A DNA stretch of 64,000 nucleotides from Kofleriaceae bacterium (lineage in GTDB: Bacteria; Myxococcota_A; Polyangia; Haliangiales; Haliangiaceae), in NCBI GenBank assembly GCA_020633495.1, contig JACKDR010000013.1, forward strand, positions 158,821 to 222,820, given 5' to 3'. Both the position numbers and the translations under genes were made by a program. Under the pieces are notes generated by a model, which saw only the letters and a program-made list of their open reading frames with translations, was not told the DNA's origin and ran no database searches. This document shows positions 7,269-16,464 of the stretch, piece by piece (positions within the stretch are counted from its first letter, which is position 1; the number at the start of each line of letters is the position of its first letter).

Positions 7269-9476
7269 CTACCGCGAGTGACCTGACGTCGCGGACGCCG
7301 CGACCAGATCGTCCATGACGGCCAGGGCCTCGTCGACCCAGGCGTCCCGGGCCAGGGCGTCCCGCCACCGGGTGACCCGGTCGTCGATCTTGCCGTCCGC
7401 GCTGGGCTTGGCCTTGCCCTCGGGCTGGTCCAGGACCGTGACCACCATCCGGGCCGGGCCCGCGGCCGGGTCCGGGATCGCCGCGGTCAGCTCGTCGCGG
7501 CGCTGCTGACGCCGCTTCTCCCAGGCGTCCTTCTGCAGCGGCACCTTGGTCTCGTCGAGCCGCTTCTTGAGCAGGGCCGAACGCTCGGCGACCTTGGACA
7601 GGACCTCGTCCTTGGCGACCCGGGCGGCGCTCTTGGCCGCCAGGTCCTCGATCTTGTAGGTGCGCGGCCAGACGTCGTGCTTGACCCCGTCGATCTCGGA
7701 CCACGGGATCGAGTTGGGCAGGTCGCGCTCGCGCGAGTCGACGTGGGCCGCCGGGTCCGGCAGGACGATGTCGGGCACCACGCCCTTCCACTGGGTCGAC
7801 GCGCCGCTGACCCGGAAGTACTGCTGGAAGGTCAGCTTGAGGACGCCGAGGTTGGAGCCGCGGCCGGCGACCCGGTCGAGGTCGGCCAGGACCTGGACCG
7901 TGCCCTTGCCGTGGGTCGGGCCGGTGCCCACGATCAGCGCGCGCTGGTAGTCCTGCAGCGCGCCCGAGACGATCTCCGACGCCGACGCGGTGAAGCGATC
8001 GACCATGACGATCACCGGGCCGTCGAAGGTGGTGCCGGGGTCCTCGTCGTCGAGGACGTCGTGCTCGCCCTCGCCCTCGGTCTGGACCACCGGGCCCTTG
8101 TCGATCAGCAGGCCGGTGAGGTCGACGGCGTCGCCGAGGATGCCGCCGCCGTTGCTGCGCAGGTCGAGGATGACGCCGGCGAGGTGCTGCTCGGCGAGCT
8201 CGGCGAGCAGCTTCTTGACGTCGGCCGCGGCGGAGTGGGTCGCGCCCTGGCCGCCGTAGAAGCTGGGCAGGTAGATGTAGCCGTAGGCGCGCTTGGCGCC
8301 GTTGCGCTTGACCGTGGCGCCGCGGGCGTAGGCGTCCTCGATCTCGACGACGTCGCGGGTGATCGACAGCTGGACGACGTCGCCGGTCGGCTTCTGCACC
8401 GACAGCGTCACGACCGTGCCCTTCTTGCCGCGGATCATCGCGACCACCTCGTCGATGCGCATGTCGGCCACGTCGACCGCCTTCTCGCCCTGCTGCGCGA
8501 CCGCGAGGATCAGGTCGCCGGGGTCGAGGCCGCCGTGGCGCCAGCTGGCGCCGCCGGGGACCAGCTCGACGACCCGGATGAAGTGATCGTCCTCGCGCAG
8601 CACCGCGCCGATGCCCTCGAGCGAGCCGCTCATCGCGATGTCGAAGTTGGCCTCGTCGGCCGGCGGCAGGTAGGTCGTGTGCGGATCGAAGGCCGCGGTG
8701 ACCGCGTTGATCAGCTCGGACGCGGCGTCGAGCGGGTCCGGCTTGGCGAGCCGCGCGAAGCGGGCGGCGTAGGTGTCGGCGAGGTCGGCGCGGGCCTTGG
8801 CCTCGCGGCCCTCGGGGGTGGTCGGGATCTCGGCGATCGCGCCGGCGCCGACGCCGGCGTCGAGCGCGGCCGGCCCGGCGTCGCCGCCGGAGGCGGCGGC
8901 GAGCCGCTCCTCCATCGTCGCGACCCGCTCGAGGACCTCGAGCTCGAGGCGCTGCCGCCAGCGCTGCCGGAGTTCGTCCTCGGTCCTGGCCAGCTCGAGC
9001 TTGTCGGCGTCGAGCTCGACGTACTCCTCGTCGGAGGAGTCGAACGGCCGCGCCAGCAGGTCGGCGACCACCTTGCTGACCACCTCGAGCCGGGCCGCGA
9101 ACGCCTTGGCGCCGTCGTGGGCGAGATCCATCTTGCCGGCGTGGAGCTCGTCGTCGATCGTGTCGGCGTGGACGCGCAGCGCGTCGGCGTCGGCGGCGAG
9201 GAGGAACATCTTGCCGGGGTCGAGCGCGCGCAGGTACAGGTCGAAGGCCTTGCGCGACATGTCGTCGCCGATCTTGACGCCGCGGACGTGGTGGTCCTCG
9301 AGCAGGCCGGTGACGGCGACCGCCAGCTTGGCCTCGCGCGGATCCGGCGCCGGCAGCGTGGCGGCGACGCCGGCGCCGGGCGACGGCACCGGCGCGGCGG
9401 CCTCGCCGGCGGGCTTGCGCGAGCCGGAGCAACCCAGGAACGACAGCAGGATCAGGGCCGGAAGCAACCGCGGCAT
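7269..9476 (-). CDS. S41-family tail-specific protease, lipoprotein
   Basis: A 735-residue Prc/Tsp-type periplasmic protease that would degrade or process proteins from their C-termini. The N-terminus has a lipoprotein signal (LLPALILLSFLGCSGS; the Cys would be lipidated). Residues 30-290 match the N-terminal helical part of the Prc family. A PDZ domain follows (about 290-400), then the S41 core. The catalytic Ser is residue 498 (FTASASEIV) and the Lys is residue 524 (HGKGTVQ), 26 apart as in known enzymes. A DUF3340-like basic C-terminal region follows (KRLDETKVPLQKDAWEKRRQ). The length fits the long Prc class rather than short CtpA. All catalytic features are intact. Confidence 0.92.
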   Translation of the reverse strand: MPRLLPALILLSFLGCSGSRKPAGEAAAPVPSPGAGVAATLPAPDPREAKLAVAVTGLLEDHHVRGVKIGDDMSRKAFDLYLRALDPGKMFLLAADADALRVHADTIDDELHAGKMDLAHDGAKAFAARLEVVSKVVADLLARPFDSSDEEYVELDADKLELARTEDELRQRWRQRLELEVLERVATMEERLAAASGGDAGPAALDAGVGAGAIAEIPTTPEGREAKARADLADTYAARFARLAKPDPLDAASELINAVTAAFDPHTTYLPPADEANFDIAMSGSLEGIGAVLREDDHFIRVVELVPGGASWRHGGLDPGDLILAVAQQGEKAVDVADMRIDEVVAMIRGKKGTVVTLSVQKPTGDVVQLSITRDVVEIEDAYARGATVKRNGAKRAYGYIYLPSFYGGQGATHSAAADVKKLLAELAEQHLAGVILDLRSNGGGILGDAVDLTGLLIDKGPVVQTEGEGEHDVLDDEDPGTTFDGPVIVMVDRFTASASEIVSGALQDYQRALIVGTGPTHGKGTVQVLADLDRVAGRGSNLGVLKLTFQQYFRVSGASTQWKGVVPDIVLPDPAAHVDSRERDLPNSIPWSEIDGVKHDVWPRTYKIEDLAAKSAARVAKDEVLSKVAERSALLKKRLDETKVPLQKDAWEKRRQQRRDELTAAIPDPAAGPARMVVTVLDQPEGKAKPSADGKIDDRVTRWRDALARDAWVDEALAVMDDLVAASATSGHSR

Positions 9477-9604
9477 GTCCGAGACCCTAGCAGGCCGCGC
9501 GAGCCCCTGCCTCCTTGTGGTTTCGGTTCTGGCCGCGATCGCGCCCGGGCGCCGGCGTCGGGAATGGGCCGCCGGGCCGGGCCGGTTCCAGGCGATCCGC
9601 CCGG

Positions 9605-12253
9605 CTACCGGACCGTGACCTGGAGCCGGTAGACGAACTGGCCGGCGGCGCCGCTCTGGGCGAACGACGACGCCCGGACCTGGAGGTAGTAGGTCCGGGC
9701 GGTGGCGCCGTCGTTGCGGGCCGCGGCGTCGAGCGGCTGGGCGCCGGTGCCGTCGATCAGCGAGCAGTAGCCGCGGCCGTCGTCGTCGTCGTCGACCAGC
9801 TGGACGCCGGCCTCGTCGAACAGGGTCAGCCGGGCGTCGATGCCGTTGGACTCGCAGGTCTCGGCGGCGCGATCGCCCTCGATGACCTCGGCGCGCAGCC
9901 GGCCGCCGGCCGGGACCGTGATCGCGTAGACGTCGCTGTCGGCGTTGAGGACGTGGTCGCCGGAGACGTACGCGTTCGACGCCCCGACCAGCCCGGCCTC
10001 GGCGGTGGCGACCGCGTCGTTGGCCCCGGAGGCGCCGGCCGCCTCGGCCTCGGCGCCGGCGTCGTCCTGGAACGCGACCTGGACGAAGTACTGCGCGATG
10101 CTGGCGTTGGTGCCGGTCTCTTCGACGCCGACGTAGTAGGTGCCGGCCGGCAGGTAGGTCACGATCGCGCCGCACGACCGGATGCCGGCGCCGCCGTCGC
10201 TCGCGAGCTCGACGCCGGCCGCGTCGCGCAGGCGCACCGTGATGGTCGTCGCGTCGCAGTCGTACAGCGACGTGAACGCCTCGACCCGGACCACGGTCGG
10301 GGTCGCGACCTCGACGCGGTACTGGTCGACCTCGTCGCTGACGTCCGTGATCGTGCCGGCCAGCGTCGACGTGCCGGTGACGACGACGCCGGCGGCGTCG
10401 GCGCCCGCGGTGGTGTCATTGGGCTCGACCTCGGCGATCACGCCCTCGACCCGACAGGTCGCGCCGCAGCCGTCGCCGGGGACCGTGCCGCCGTCGTCGC
10501 ACTGCTCGCCCGGCTCGACGGTGCCGTTGCCGCACACCGGGATCAGGAAGTCGACGCCCAGGAAGTAGCCGGGGATCTCGGCGTCGTCGCCGTACTCGAC
10601 CAGCTGGGCGAAGACCGTGGCGCCGGCCGGGACGACGTAGGTCAGCGCCGAGCAGCGATCGTTGGCGCCGGCGCGGTCGTCGTTGTACGCCAGCGACGTG
10701 CCGGCGGCGTCGCGGAGCTGCAGGCCGGTGTCGATCGACGTGCCGCAGGCGACGCCGACGCCGAGCGCCTGGTTGTAGACGTCGAACCGCACCGGCACCG
10801 GGCCGCCGGTGCTGTTGGAGATCGCGAAGACGTCCTCGTCGCCGACCGGGCCGATCCGGCCGTAGACGAGGACGTCGCCGCCGGTGGCGTCGATGACGCC
10901 GTTGGCCAGGGCGTTGCTCACCGCGGTGGCGTCGAAGTCGTTGCCGGTGATGCCGCTGCCGCCGGGCTGCGGCGTGCCGTCGTCGTTGGGCTCGCGCTCG
11001 GCGAGGACGCCCTCGATCAGGCAGCTGCCGTCGCAGCCGTCGCCGGCGTCGAGGTTGCCGTCGTCGCACTGCTCGCCGGGCGCCTCGAGGATGCCGTTGC
11101 CGCAGCCGGCCTCGACGCAGGCGCTGGTGTCGAAGGCGCAGGCGTCGCAGCCGAGGGTGCCGCCGACGTAGCCCTGGCCGATCGAGGCGCAGGTCGCGCC
11201 GCCGAGGTCGACGCCGTCGCAGGCCTCGCCGACCTCGACGACGCCGTTGCCGCAGGCCGGCGCCACGCAGCCGCTGGTGTCGAGCGTGCAGCTGGTGGTG
11301 CACGCCAGGTCGCCGCCGATGTAGCCCTGGCCGAGCGAGACGCAGCTCTGGCCGCCGAAGTTGTCGCCGTCGCACTCCTCGGTCGGCTGCAGCGTGCCGT
11401 TGCCACACTCGATCACGCAGGTCGGGCTGCAGCCGTCGTTGGCGTCGAGGTTGCCGTCGTCGCAGGCCTCGCCGGCGGTCTGGACGCCGTTGCCGCAGCC
11501 GGTGACGGTGCAGTTGGCGTCGCAGCCGTCGCCCGAGATGGCGTTGCCGTCGTCGCACGCCTCGTCGGGGCCGACCACGCCGTTGCCGCAGCCCGACACC
11601 GTGCAGTTGGCGTCGCAGCCGTCGCCGTCGACGTCGTTGCCGTCGTCGCAGCCCTCGTCCATGGTCTGGATGCCGTTGCCGCAGCCGGTGACGGTGCAGT
11701 TGGCGTCGCAGCCGTCGCCGTCGACGTCGTTGCCGTCGTCGCACGCCTCGGCGGGCGCGACCACGCCGTTGCCGCAGCCGCTGATCACGCAGGTCGCGTC
11801 GCAGCCGTCGCCCGACACGAGGTTGCCGTCGTCGCACGCCTCGTCGCCGGTGACGACGCCGTTGCCGCAGCCGGTCGGCGTGCAGTTGCCGTCGCAGCCG
11901 TCGCCGTCGACGGTGTTGCCGTCGTCGCAGGCCTCGCCGGGCGCCGCGACCCCGTTGCCGCACGCGCTGACGGTGCAGTTGGCGTCGCAGCCGTCGCCGT
12001 CGACGCGGTTGCCGTCGTCGCAGGCCTCGTCGGCGTCGCGGTGGCCGTCGCCGCAGCCGGGCGGGCACGCGGCGGTGCCGGCGCACGCCGGGTCAGCGCA
12101 GTCGGCGACGCCGTTGCCGTCCTCGTCGCCGGGCAGGCTGCAGTCCTCGGCGACGGCGCCGCCGTCGTCGTCACCGGCGCAACCGATCATCGTCACCGAC
12201 ACCGACCAGGACAGCGACAACGCGAGCAGACAGGGCGTGAACCAGCGCTTCAT
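9605..12253 (-). CDS. Myxococcal Cys-rich-repeat (DUF4215) lipoprotein with PPC-like domains
   Basis: An 882-residue surface or outer-membrane lipoprotein; ATG 12253 with the lipobox VTMIGC. Residues 60-430 carry ten Cys-rich repeats (consensus CGNGVVAPAEACDDGN...GDGCDANC). Eight are canonical and two are longer variants with GQGY(I/V)GG. An eleventh repeat lies between two beta-rich regions beginning with (R/V)EPND, which resemble pre-peptidase C-terminal domains. Each repeat probably holds disulphides, so the protein is exported. These repeats are a hallmark of myxobacterial extracellular proteins, but the ligand or role is not known. The near-identical repeats could recombine. Confidence 0.85.
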   Translation of the reverse strand: MKRWFTPCLLALSLSWSVSVTMIGCAGDDDGGAVAEDCSLPGDEDGNGVADCADPACAGTAACPPGCGDGHRDADEACDDGNRVDGDGCDANCTVSACGNGVAAPGEACDDGNTVDGDGCDGNCTPTGCGNGVVTGDEACDDGNLVSGDGCDATCVISGCGNGVVAPAEACDDGNDVDGDGCDANCTVTGCGNGIQTMDEGCDDGNDVDGDGCDANCTVSGCGNGVVGPDEACDDGNAISGDGCDANCTVTGCGNGVQTAGEACDDGNLDANDGCSPTCVIECGNGTLQPTEECDGDNFGGQSCVSLGQGYIGGDLACTTSCTLDTSGCVAPACGNGVVEVGEACDGVDLGGATCASIGQGYVGGTLGCDACAFDTSACVEAGCGNGILEAPGEQCDDGNLDAGDGCDGSCLIEGVLAEREPNDDGTPQPGGSGITGNDFDATAVSNALANGVIDATGGDVLVYGRIGPVGDEDVFAISNSTGGPVPVRFDVYNQALGVGVACGTSIDTGLQLRDAAGTSLAYNDDRAGANDRCSALTYVVPAGATVFAQLVEYGDDAEIPGYFLGVDFLIPVCGNGTVEPGEQCDDGGTVPGDGCGATCRVEGVIAEVEPNDTTAGADAAGVVVTGTSTLAGTITDVSDEVDQYRVEVATPTVVRVEAFTSLYDCDATTITVRLRDAAGVELASDGGAGIRSCGAIVTYLPAGTYYVGVEETGTNASIAQYFVQVAFQDDAGAEAEAAGASGANDAVATAEAGLVGASNAYVSGDHVLNADSDVYAITVPAGGRLRAEVIEGDRAAETCESNGIDARLTLFDEAGVQLVDDDDDGRGYCSLIDGTGAQPLDAAARNDGATARTYYLQVRASSFAQSGAAGQFVYRLQVTVR

Positions 12254-12326
12254 GGCGGCGCACCCTAGGGCAACGCGATCGACGATGTCCACGCCCAAAC
12301 GACGCGCCCGCGGTCAGACCGCGCGC

Positions 12327-13004
12327 TCATCGCGTTGCTGTCGAAGAAGACGTACGCGAGCCAACGTGTCGTCGGGCGCGAGAGCGCCACAGGCGGGCGC
12401 CGAGCAGCAGCGCGACCACGACGATCGACGCGAGGTAGATCGTCCGCATCCAGCCCACGTCGGCGTCGCTGCCGCCGCGGACGCCGTGCGCGGTCGCCGC
12501 GGCGAACACGCCGAAGGTCGCGAGGTGCAGCCGCCGCCACGCGCGCGCGCCGAGGCGCTTGCGCCAGCCGAAGCTGAGGTGGACCAGCACCGCGACCTCG
12601 GCCGCGAGCACGCCGAGGCCGATCGCCAGCGGCCGGTAGCCCGACGCGAACGGCACGACGGCGTCGAGGACGTCGAGGCGGGCGAAGCCGTCGGCGAGCA
12701 GCGTCACGACGTGGACGGCGACCAGCGCCAGCGTCACGCTCGACAGCCAGCGGTGGAGCTCGACGCTGCGGGCGCGGGCGACCCAGCCGTCGCCGGCGCC
12801 CGACGACACCAGCAGGCCGAAGACGACGTCGGCGGTCAGCGCCAGGTACGCGATCACGCCGGCGGCCCGGGTCGCGACCCACGGCCACGGCCCCGCGGCG
12901 CGAGGCAGCGCGCCGACGACGACGCCGGCGCGGGTCAGCGCCGCGTCCGCGACGAGCAGCAGCGCGACGCCGACGATCGCGCCGACGACCAGCGGCCTAC
13001 GCAC
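12327..13004 (-). CDS. Ferric-reductase-like haem membrane protein
   Basis: A 225-residue integral membrane protein with about six spans. Two His pairs suit b-type haem ligation as in the ferric reductase/MsrQ family: H in LHRWLSSVTLALVAVHVV, and the WRRLHLATF...ATAHGV pair. The GTG at 13004 is preferred: GGAGG lies about 11 bases upstream and the start overlaps the apbE stop (GTGCGTAG). A GTG at 13043 in the same frame is an alternative. It would pass electrons across the membrane. No cytoplasmic FAD/NAD domain is attached, so a partner supplies electrons. It is the last gene of a four-gene minus-strand set with apbE and two small membrane proteins. Confidence 0.75.
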   Translation of the reverse strand: MRRPLVVGAIVGVALLLVADAALTRAGVVVGALPRAAGPWPWVATRAAGVIAYLALTADVVFGLLVSSGAGDGWVARARSVELHRWLSSVTLALVAVHVVTLLADGFARLDVLDAVVPFASGYRPLAIGLGVLAAEVAVLVHLSFGWRKRLGARAWRRLHLATFGVFAAATAHGVRGGSDADVGWMRTIYLASIVVVALLLGARLWRSRARRHVGSRTSSSTATR

Positions 13005-13952
13005 CGGCGCGCGCCTCCGCCGCGGCGACGACGTCGAGGTCACCGACGAGCTGCACCGCGCCGGTGCGGCCGACCAGGACCGCGCCGAGCCCGGGCCAGC
13101 CGCGCAGCCACGTCGTGCCCGCGGTGGCGCCGAGTACGAAGACGGTCTTGGCCACGACCTCGGCGGTCTCGGCGCGGTCGGCGACCACCGTGACCTGCGC
13201 CAGGTCGCTGATCGCGGGGCGGCCGCGCCGCGGGTCGATCAGGTGGTGGCCGACGTCGGCGCCGACCCGCCAGCGACGCCGGTTCGGCGCGCTGGTCGCG
13301 ACCGCGCGGTCGCGCAGGCGCAGGGTCAGCAGGGTGGCGCCGACCGCGCCGGGATCCTCGACGTCGACCAGCCAGCCGCGACCGTCCGGGCCGGCGCCGC
13401 GCAGCACGGCGTCGCCGCCGGCGTCGATCGCGGCGACCCGCGGCAGCGACGCGGCGACCGCGTCGACGGTGCGCCCTTGACGAGGCCGCCGAGATCGAGC
13501 GTGACGTGCGGCGGCCGGGTCACGACCTGGTCGTGGCGTCGAGGTCGACGTCGGCGATCGTCGCGGCCGGCGACGCGCCAGCGTCGCGACCAGCGTCGCG
13601 GCCGGCGCGTCGCCCGGCGCGGCGTCGCGATCGAGCGCGCCCGGCGCGTAGCCCTCGATCGTAGCCGGCGGCGATCAGGGCGCCACCGATCGCCGGATCG
13701 AACAGCCCCTCGGTGCGACGCCACCAGCGACGCGCCGCCACCAGCGCGTCGAACAGCGGCGCCGACGCCGACCACGGCGCCCCGGCGCGGTTGAGGCGGC
13801 TCAGCTCGCTGTCGTCGCGGAAGCGGCTGAAGCGGCGCTCGGCGCGCGCGAACGCCGCCGCGGCGCAAGCCGGCCAGGCGCCGCGCGGTCGCGGCGCCGG
13901 CGCCGGGCACGTCGAGCACCACCTCGGTGCCCATGGCGTCGAAGGCGTACAT
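12997..13952 (-). pseudogene. apbE: apbE (FAD:protein FMN transferase), broken by several frameshifts
   Basis: Family motifs are all present but scattered over three frames: MYAFDAMGTEVVL at the start (13952), SRFRDDSELSRLN and DPAIGGAL in a second frame, LDLGGLVKG in the first again, and AIDAGGD with HLIDPRRGRPA in a third, ending at the TAG at 12997. At least five frame changes are needed, near 13885, 13665, 13590, 13545 and 13477. ApbE attaches FMN to Thr in exported proteins. The start overlaps the stop of the preceding gene as TGATG, so it belongs to that operon. The motifs are well conserved, so assembly error is as likely as true decay. Confidence 0.75.
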
Positions 13953-14368
13953 CACGAGCTCCGGGTCCGGATCCGCCGCCGCGGCACCGCACGCACCGCC
14001 GGCCGCGCCGGCGCTGCCCGGCGCACCGCCGGCGCCGCGGTGGGCGTGGCCGCGCCGGCCGCGGCGCCAGGCTCGACCGCGATCGTCCATCCTGGCGGCA
14101 GCGCGACCGCGGGTCGCGCCGCGACCGGCAGCTGATCGATCCAGATCGCGGCGCGCGGCGCGCGCCCGGGCTCGCCCGGCGCGGCGGACGGCGCCGGCGC
14201 CTCGCCCGACGGATCGGCCGGGACCTCGACGGCGAGGCGCGTGGTCAGGTCCCACGCCACCGCGACGTAGGCCAGGGCCAGGGCGCCGATCAGGTACAGG
14301 CGCCACTCCAGGCCGGTCAGCGCGATGCGCGGCGCGGCGCGATCGCGGGCGCGCCGCTCAGTCGTCAT
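13952..14368 (-). CDS. Small single-span Ala/Pro-rich membrane protein
   Basis: A 138-residue protein. One transmembrane segment lies at about residues 20-42 (WRLYLIGALALAYVAVAWDL). It is followed by an Ala/Pro-rich periplasmic stretch with a PPGWTIAVEPG core and an Arg-rich end. The start at ATG 14368 overlaps the preceding gene by 11 bases, and the stop shares TGATG with apbE, which suggests translational coupling. No FMN-attachment motif of the D-x-x-S/T-G-A-T kind is visible, so it is not an obvious ApbE substrate. The family is not recognised. Confidence 0.5.
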   Translation of the reverse strand: MTTERRARDRAAPRIALTGLEWRLYLIGALALAYVAVAWDLTTRLAVEVPADPSGEAPAPSAAPGEPGRAPRAAIWIDQLPVAARPAVALPPGWTIAVEPGAAAGAATPTAAPAVRRAAPARPAVRAVPRRRIRTRSS

Positions 14369-14774
14369 CGTCGTCGCCCTCGCGGTCGTCGTGGTCACGG
14401 TGGTGGCGCCCGTGGTGCTCGCGCTCGTCGTCGTCGTCGTCGTACCAGGCCGGCGCCGGGGCGACGTCGGAGCTGGCCAGGGTCACCTCACCGGCCGGGT
14501 CGGGCAGCGGCGCCGGCGGCGCCTCGACCGCCGGCGCCGCCTCGGGCCGGACCGGGACCAGGATCACGGGCGGCGCGGACACCGGCTCCGCGGCCGGCGC
14601 CGGGACCCCGGGATCGGGCGCGCCGGCGGCGGGCGCGGGCTCGACCGCCGCGGGGCGCGGGCCGACGTAGCCGAGCATGACCGCGGCGGTGACACCGATG
14701 GCGAGGGTGGTGGCGGCCGAGGCGACAGCGATCGCGATGGCGGCACGGCGGGGGGTGGGATCGTCCTTCGACAT
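14358..14774 (-). CDS. Membrane-anchored protein with His/Asp-rich tail
   Basis: A 138-residue protein with ATG 14774 and AGGAG six bases upstream. A single hydrophobic segment (about residues 11-35, AAIAIAVASAATTLAIGVT) anchors it. An Ala/Pro/Val-rich periplasmic linker follows, and the last 30 residues are almost only Asp, His, Glu and Arg (YDDDDDEREHHGRHHRDHD), which would suit metal binding. It is first in the redox operon. The tail is directly seen; its metal-binding role is inferred. No family is recognised. Confidence 0.55.
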   Translation of the reverse strand: MSKDDPTPRRAAIAIAVASAATTLAIGVTAAVMLGYVGPRPAAVEPAPAAGAPDPGVPAPAAEPVSAPPVILVPVRPEAAPAVEAPPAPLPDPAGEVTLASSDVAPAPAWYDDDDDEREHHGRHHRDHDDREGDDDDD

Positions 14775-14834
14775 GGAGGCTCCTGGGCTGGGGTGCCCCT
14801 CGTCGATGCCTCCGCGGCGGGCGCACGGCCATCC

Positions 14835-14851
14835 GGCATGCGACGCATGCC
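14835..14851. promoter_or_regulatory. 17-bp perfect palindrome in the divergent promoter region
   Basis: GGCATGCGACGCATGCC, two 8-base arms about a single central base, lies 60 bases upstream of the redox operon start (14774) and about 215 bases upstream of the divergent GHL10-type gene. Position and symmetry fit a dimeric repressor or activator site for the redox operon. No -35/-10 pair stands out beside it. Confidence 0.45.
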
Positions 14852-15066
14852 TGTGATCTCGATAGCTTGCATGATCCGAAGTAGGTCGCCTGCCGGACGA
14901 CAGGACCCGGCGCGCGAGCCCGCGGCGATCCCTGCCCCGGGGCCGACCGCGACCCGTCGGTCCCGATGCCCATCGACGGTTGCAGCCGCCCGGCCGCAGC
15001 CGTCGAGGCAAGCCCGCGGAAGTCCTCGACCGCGCCGCTGGCCGCCCGCGTGCATTCCCAGGCCGG

Positions 15067-16329
15067 ATGCGACGCGTACTGGTGGGCGTGGCCCTGGTGG
15101 CGCTGGGCCTGGGGGCGTGCAGCGTCGATCCGTCGTCCGGGTCGACCGGCGACGCCGCCGCCGGCCCGGACGCCGCACCTGCCGCCGATGGCGCGGCCCC
15201 TGACGACGGCGGCGAGCTGCGTGGCGTGTGGATCACCCGGTTCGCCTACGCCGACCAGCCCGGCCTCGAGGCCATCATCGATCGCGCCGCCGACGCCCAC
15301 TTCAACGCCGTCTTCGTGCAGATCCGCGGCAACGGCGACGCCTACTACCGGTCGAGCCACGAGCCGTGGGCGGCCCGGCTCGGCGGCGTCCTCGGCCGCG
15401 ACCCCGGCTGGGACCCGCTGCAGGTCGCGATCGACCGCGCCCACGCCCGCGGCCTGGAGCTGCACGCCTACTTCAACGTGTTCTCGGCCTGGCCCGCCGG
15501 CGACCCGCTGCCGGTCGCCGAGGGCGACGTCCAGCACCCGCTGCACGATCACCCCGACTGGCTCGCCGTCGACTCGTCGGGGACCAGCCACGACAGCGAG
15601 TACCTGTGGTTCAGCCCTGGCAACCCGGCGGTGCGCGCCCACATCGTCGCCACCGCCCGGGAGCTGCTCGAGCGCTACGACGTCGATGGCCTCCATCTCG
15701 ACCGCATCCGCACCCCGGGGCCGGACTACTCGCACGACGCCGTCACCGAGGCCCGGTTCGCCGCCGCCCGCGACGTCGATCCGTCGCTGACCTGGGCCGA
15801 CTTCATGCGCGCCCAGGTCGACGCCACCGTCGCCGAGCTCGACGCCACGATCGCCGAGGTCCGCCCACACGTCCGCCTGTCGGCGTCGGTGTGGGGCATC
15901 TACCAGCCGCTGCCCGGCTGCGCGACCAGCTGGGGCTACGGCCAGTACTACCAGGACTCCCTGGGCTGGCTGCAGCGCGGCACGATCGACGCGATCGTCC
16001 CGATGATGTACTGGGCGATCGCGCCCGGCGCGTGCACCGACTGGGCGGCGCTGCTCGACGGCTTCCTCGCCGACCGCGGCGACCGCCACGTGTGGGCCGG
16101 CATGCACGCGCTCGACGTCGTCGACGGGGGCGGCCGCGGCTGGGACTTCGCGCAGGTGGCGGCGCGGGTCGCCCGCGCCCGCGAGGTCGGCGCCCAGGGC
16201 GTGGTCGTCTTCGCGTCGACCTACCTCGACGCCGACGTCGGCCGGTGGGCGGCGTTCCCCGGCACCGCCGACGCCCCCGGCCCGTTCGCGACCCCGGCGC
16301 AACCCGGGGCGATGCCGTGGAAGCCCTGA
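15067..16329 (+). CDS. GHL10 (DUF187) glycoside-hydrolase-like lipoprotein
   Basis: A 420-residue protein; ATG 15067 with the lipobox LGLGAC, then a short disordered Asp/Ala linker. From residue 50 it matches the glycosyl-hydrolase-like 10 family: ELRGVWITRFAY, FNAVFVQIRGNGDAYYRS, ARGLELHAYFNVFSAW, YDVDGLHLDRIRTPG and VRLSASVWGIYQP. The expected TIM-barrel strand-end Asp/Glu positions appear kept. Such proteins act on envelope or environmental polysaccharides at the cell surface; the substrate is unknown. It stands alone between a divergent operon and the pilus cluster. No frame anomaly. Confidence 0.85.
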   Translation: MRRVLVGVALVALGLGACSVDPSSGSTGDAAAGPDAAPAADGAAPDDGGELRGVWITRFAYADQPGLEAIIDRAADAHFNAVFVQIRGNGDAYYRSSHEPWAARLGGVLGRDPGWDPLQVAIDRAHARGLELHAYFNVFSAWPAGDPLPVAEGDVQHPLHDHPDWLAVDSSGTSHDSEYLWFSPGNPAVRAHIVATARELLERYDVDGLHLDRIRTPGPDYSHDAVTEARFAAARDVDPSLTWADFMRAQVDATVAELDATIAEVRPHVRLSASVWGIYQPLPGCATSWGYGQYYQDSLGWLQRGTIDAIVPMMYWAIAPGACTDWAALLDGFLADRGDRHVWAGMHALDVVDGGGRGWDFAQVAARVARAREVGAQGVVVFASTYLDADVGRWAAFPGTADAPGPFATPAQPGAMPWKP

Positions 16330-16464
16330 TGCGCGGGTGACGTCCGGTGTACGGACAAGGCGGTGTCCTCGCACGCGGCCCGACACGGGGCCTCGTCGGC
16401 CCGGTGCGCTCGCAGATACTTGCGACCTTTCGGCGACGGCGGCGCACCCTACTCGCGGAGGCCC

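Noticed and set aside
9515..12268. Plus-strand open frame of about 917 residues, Val/Ala/Asp/Arg-rich
   Set aside because: It is the exact complement of the Cys-rich repeat lipoprotein; its repeats simply mirror that gene, and it lacks a ribosome site and any recognisable domain.
14775..15066. Possible riboswitch before the GHL10-type gene
   Set aside because: No conserved core of a known class (cobalamin, TPP, c-di-GMP) was recognised; only the palindrome stands out.
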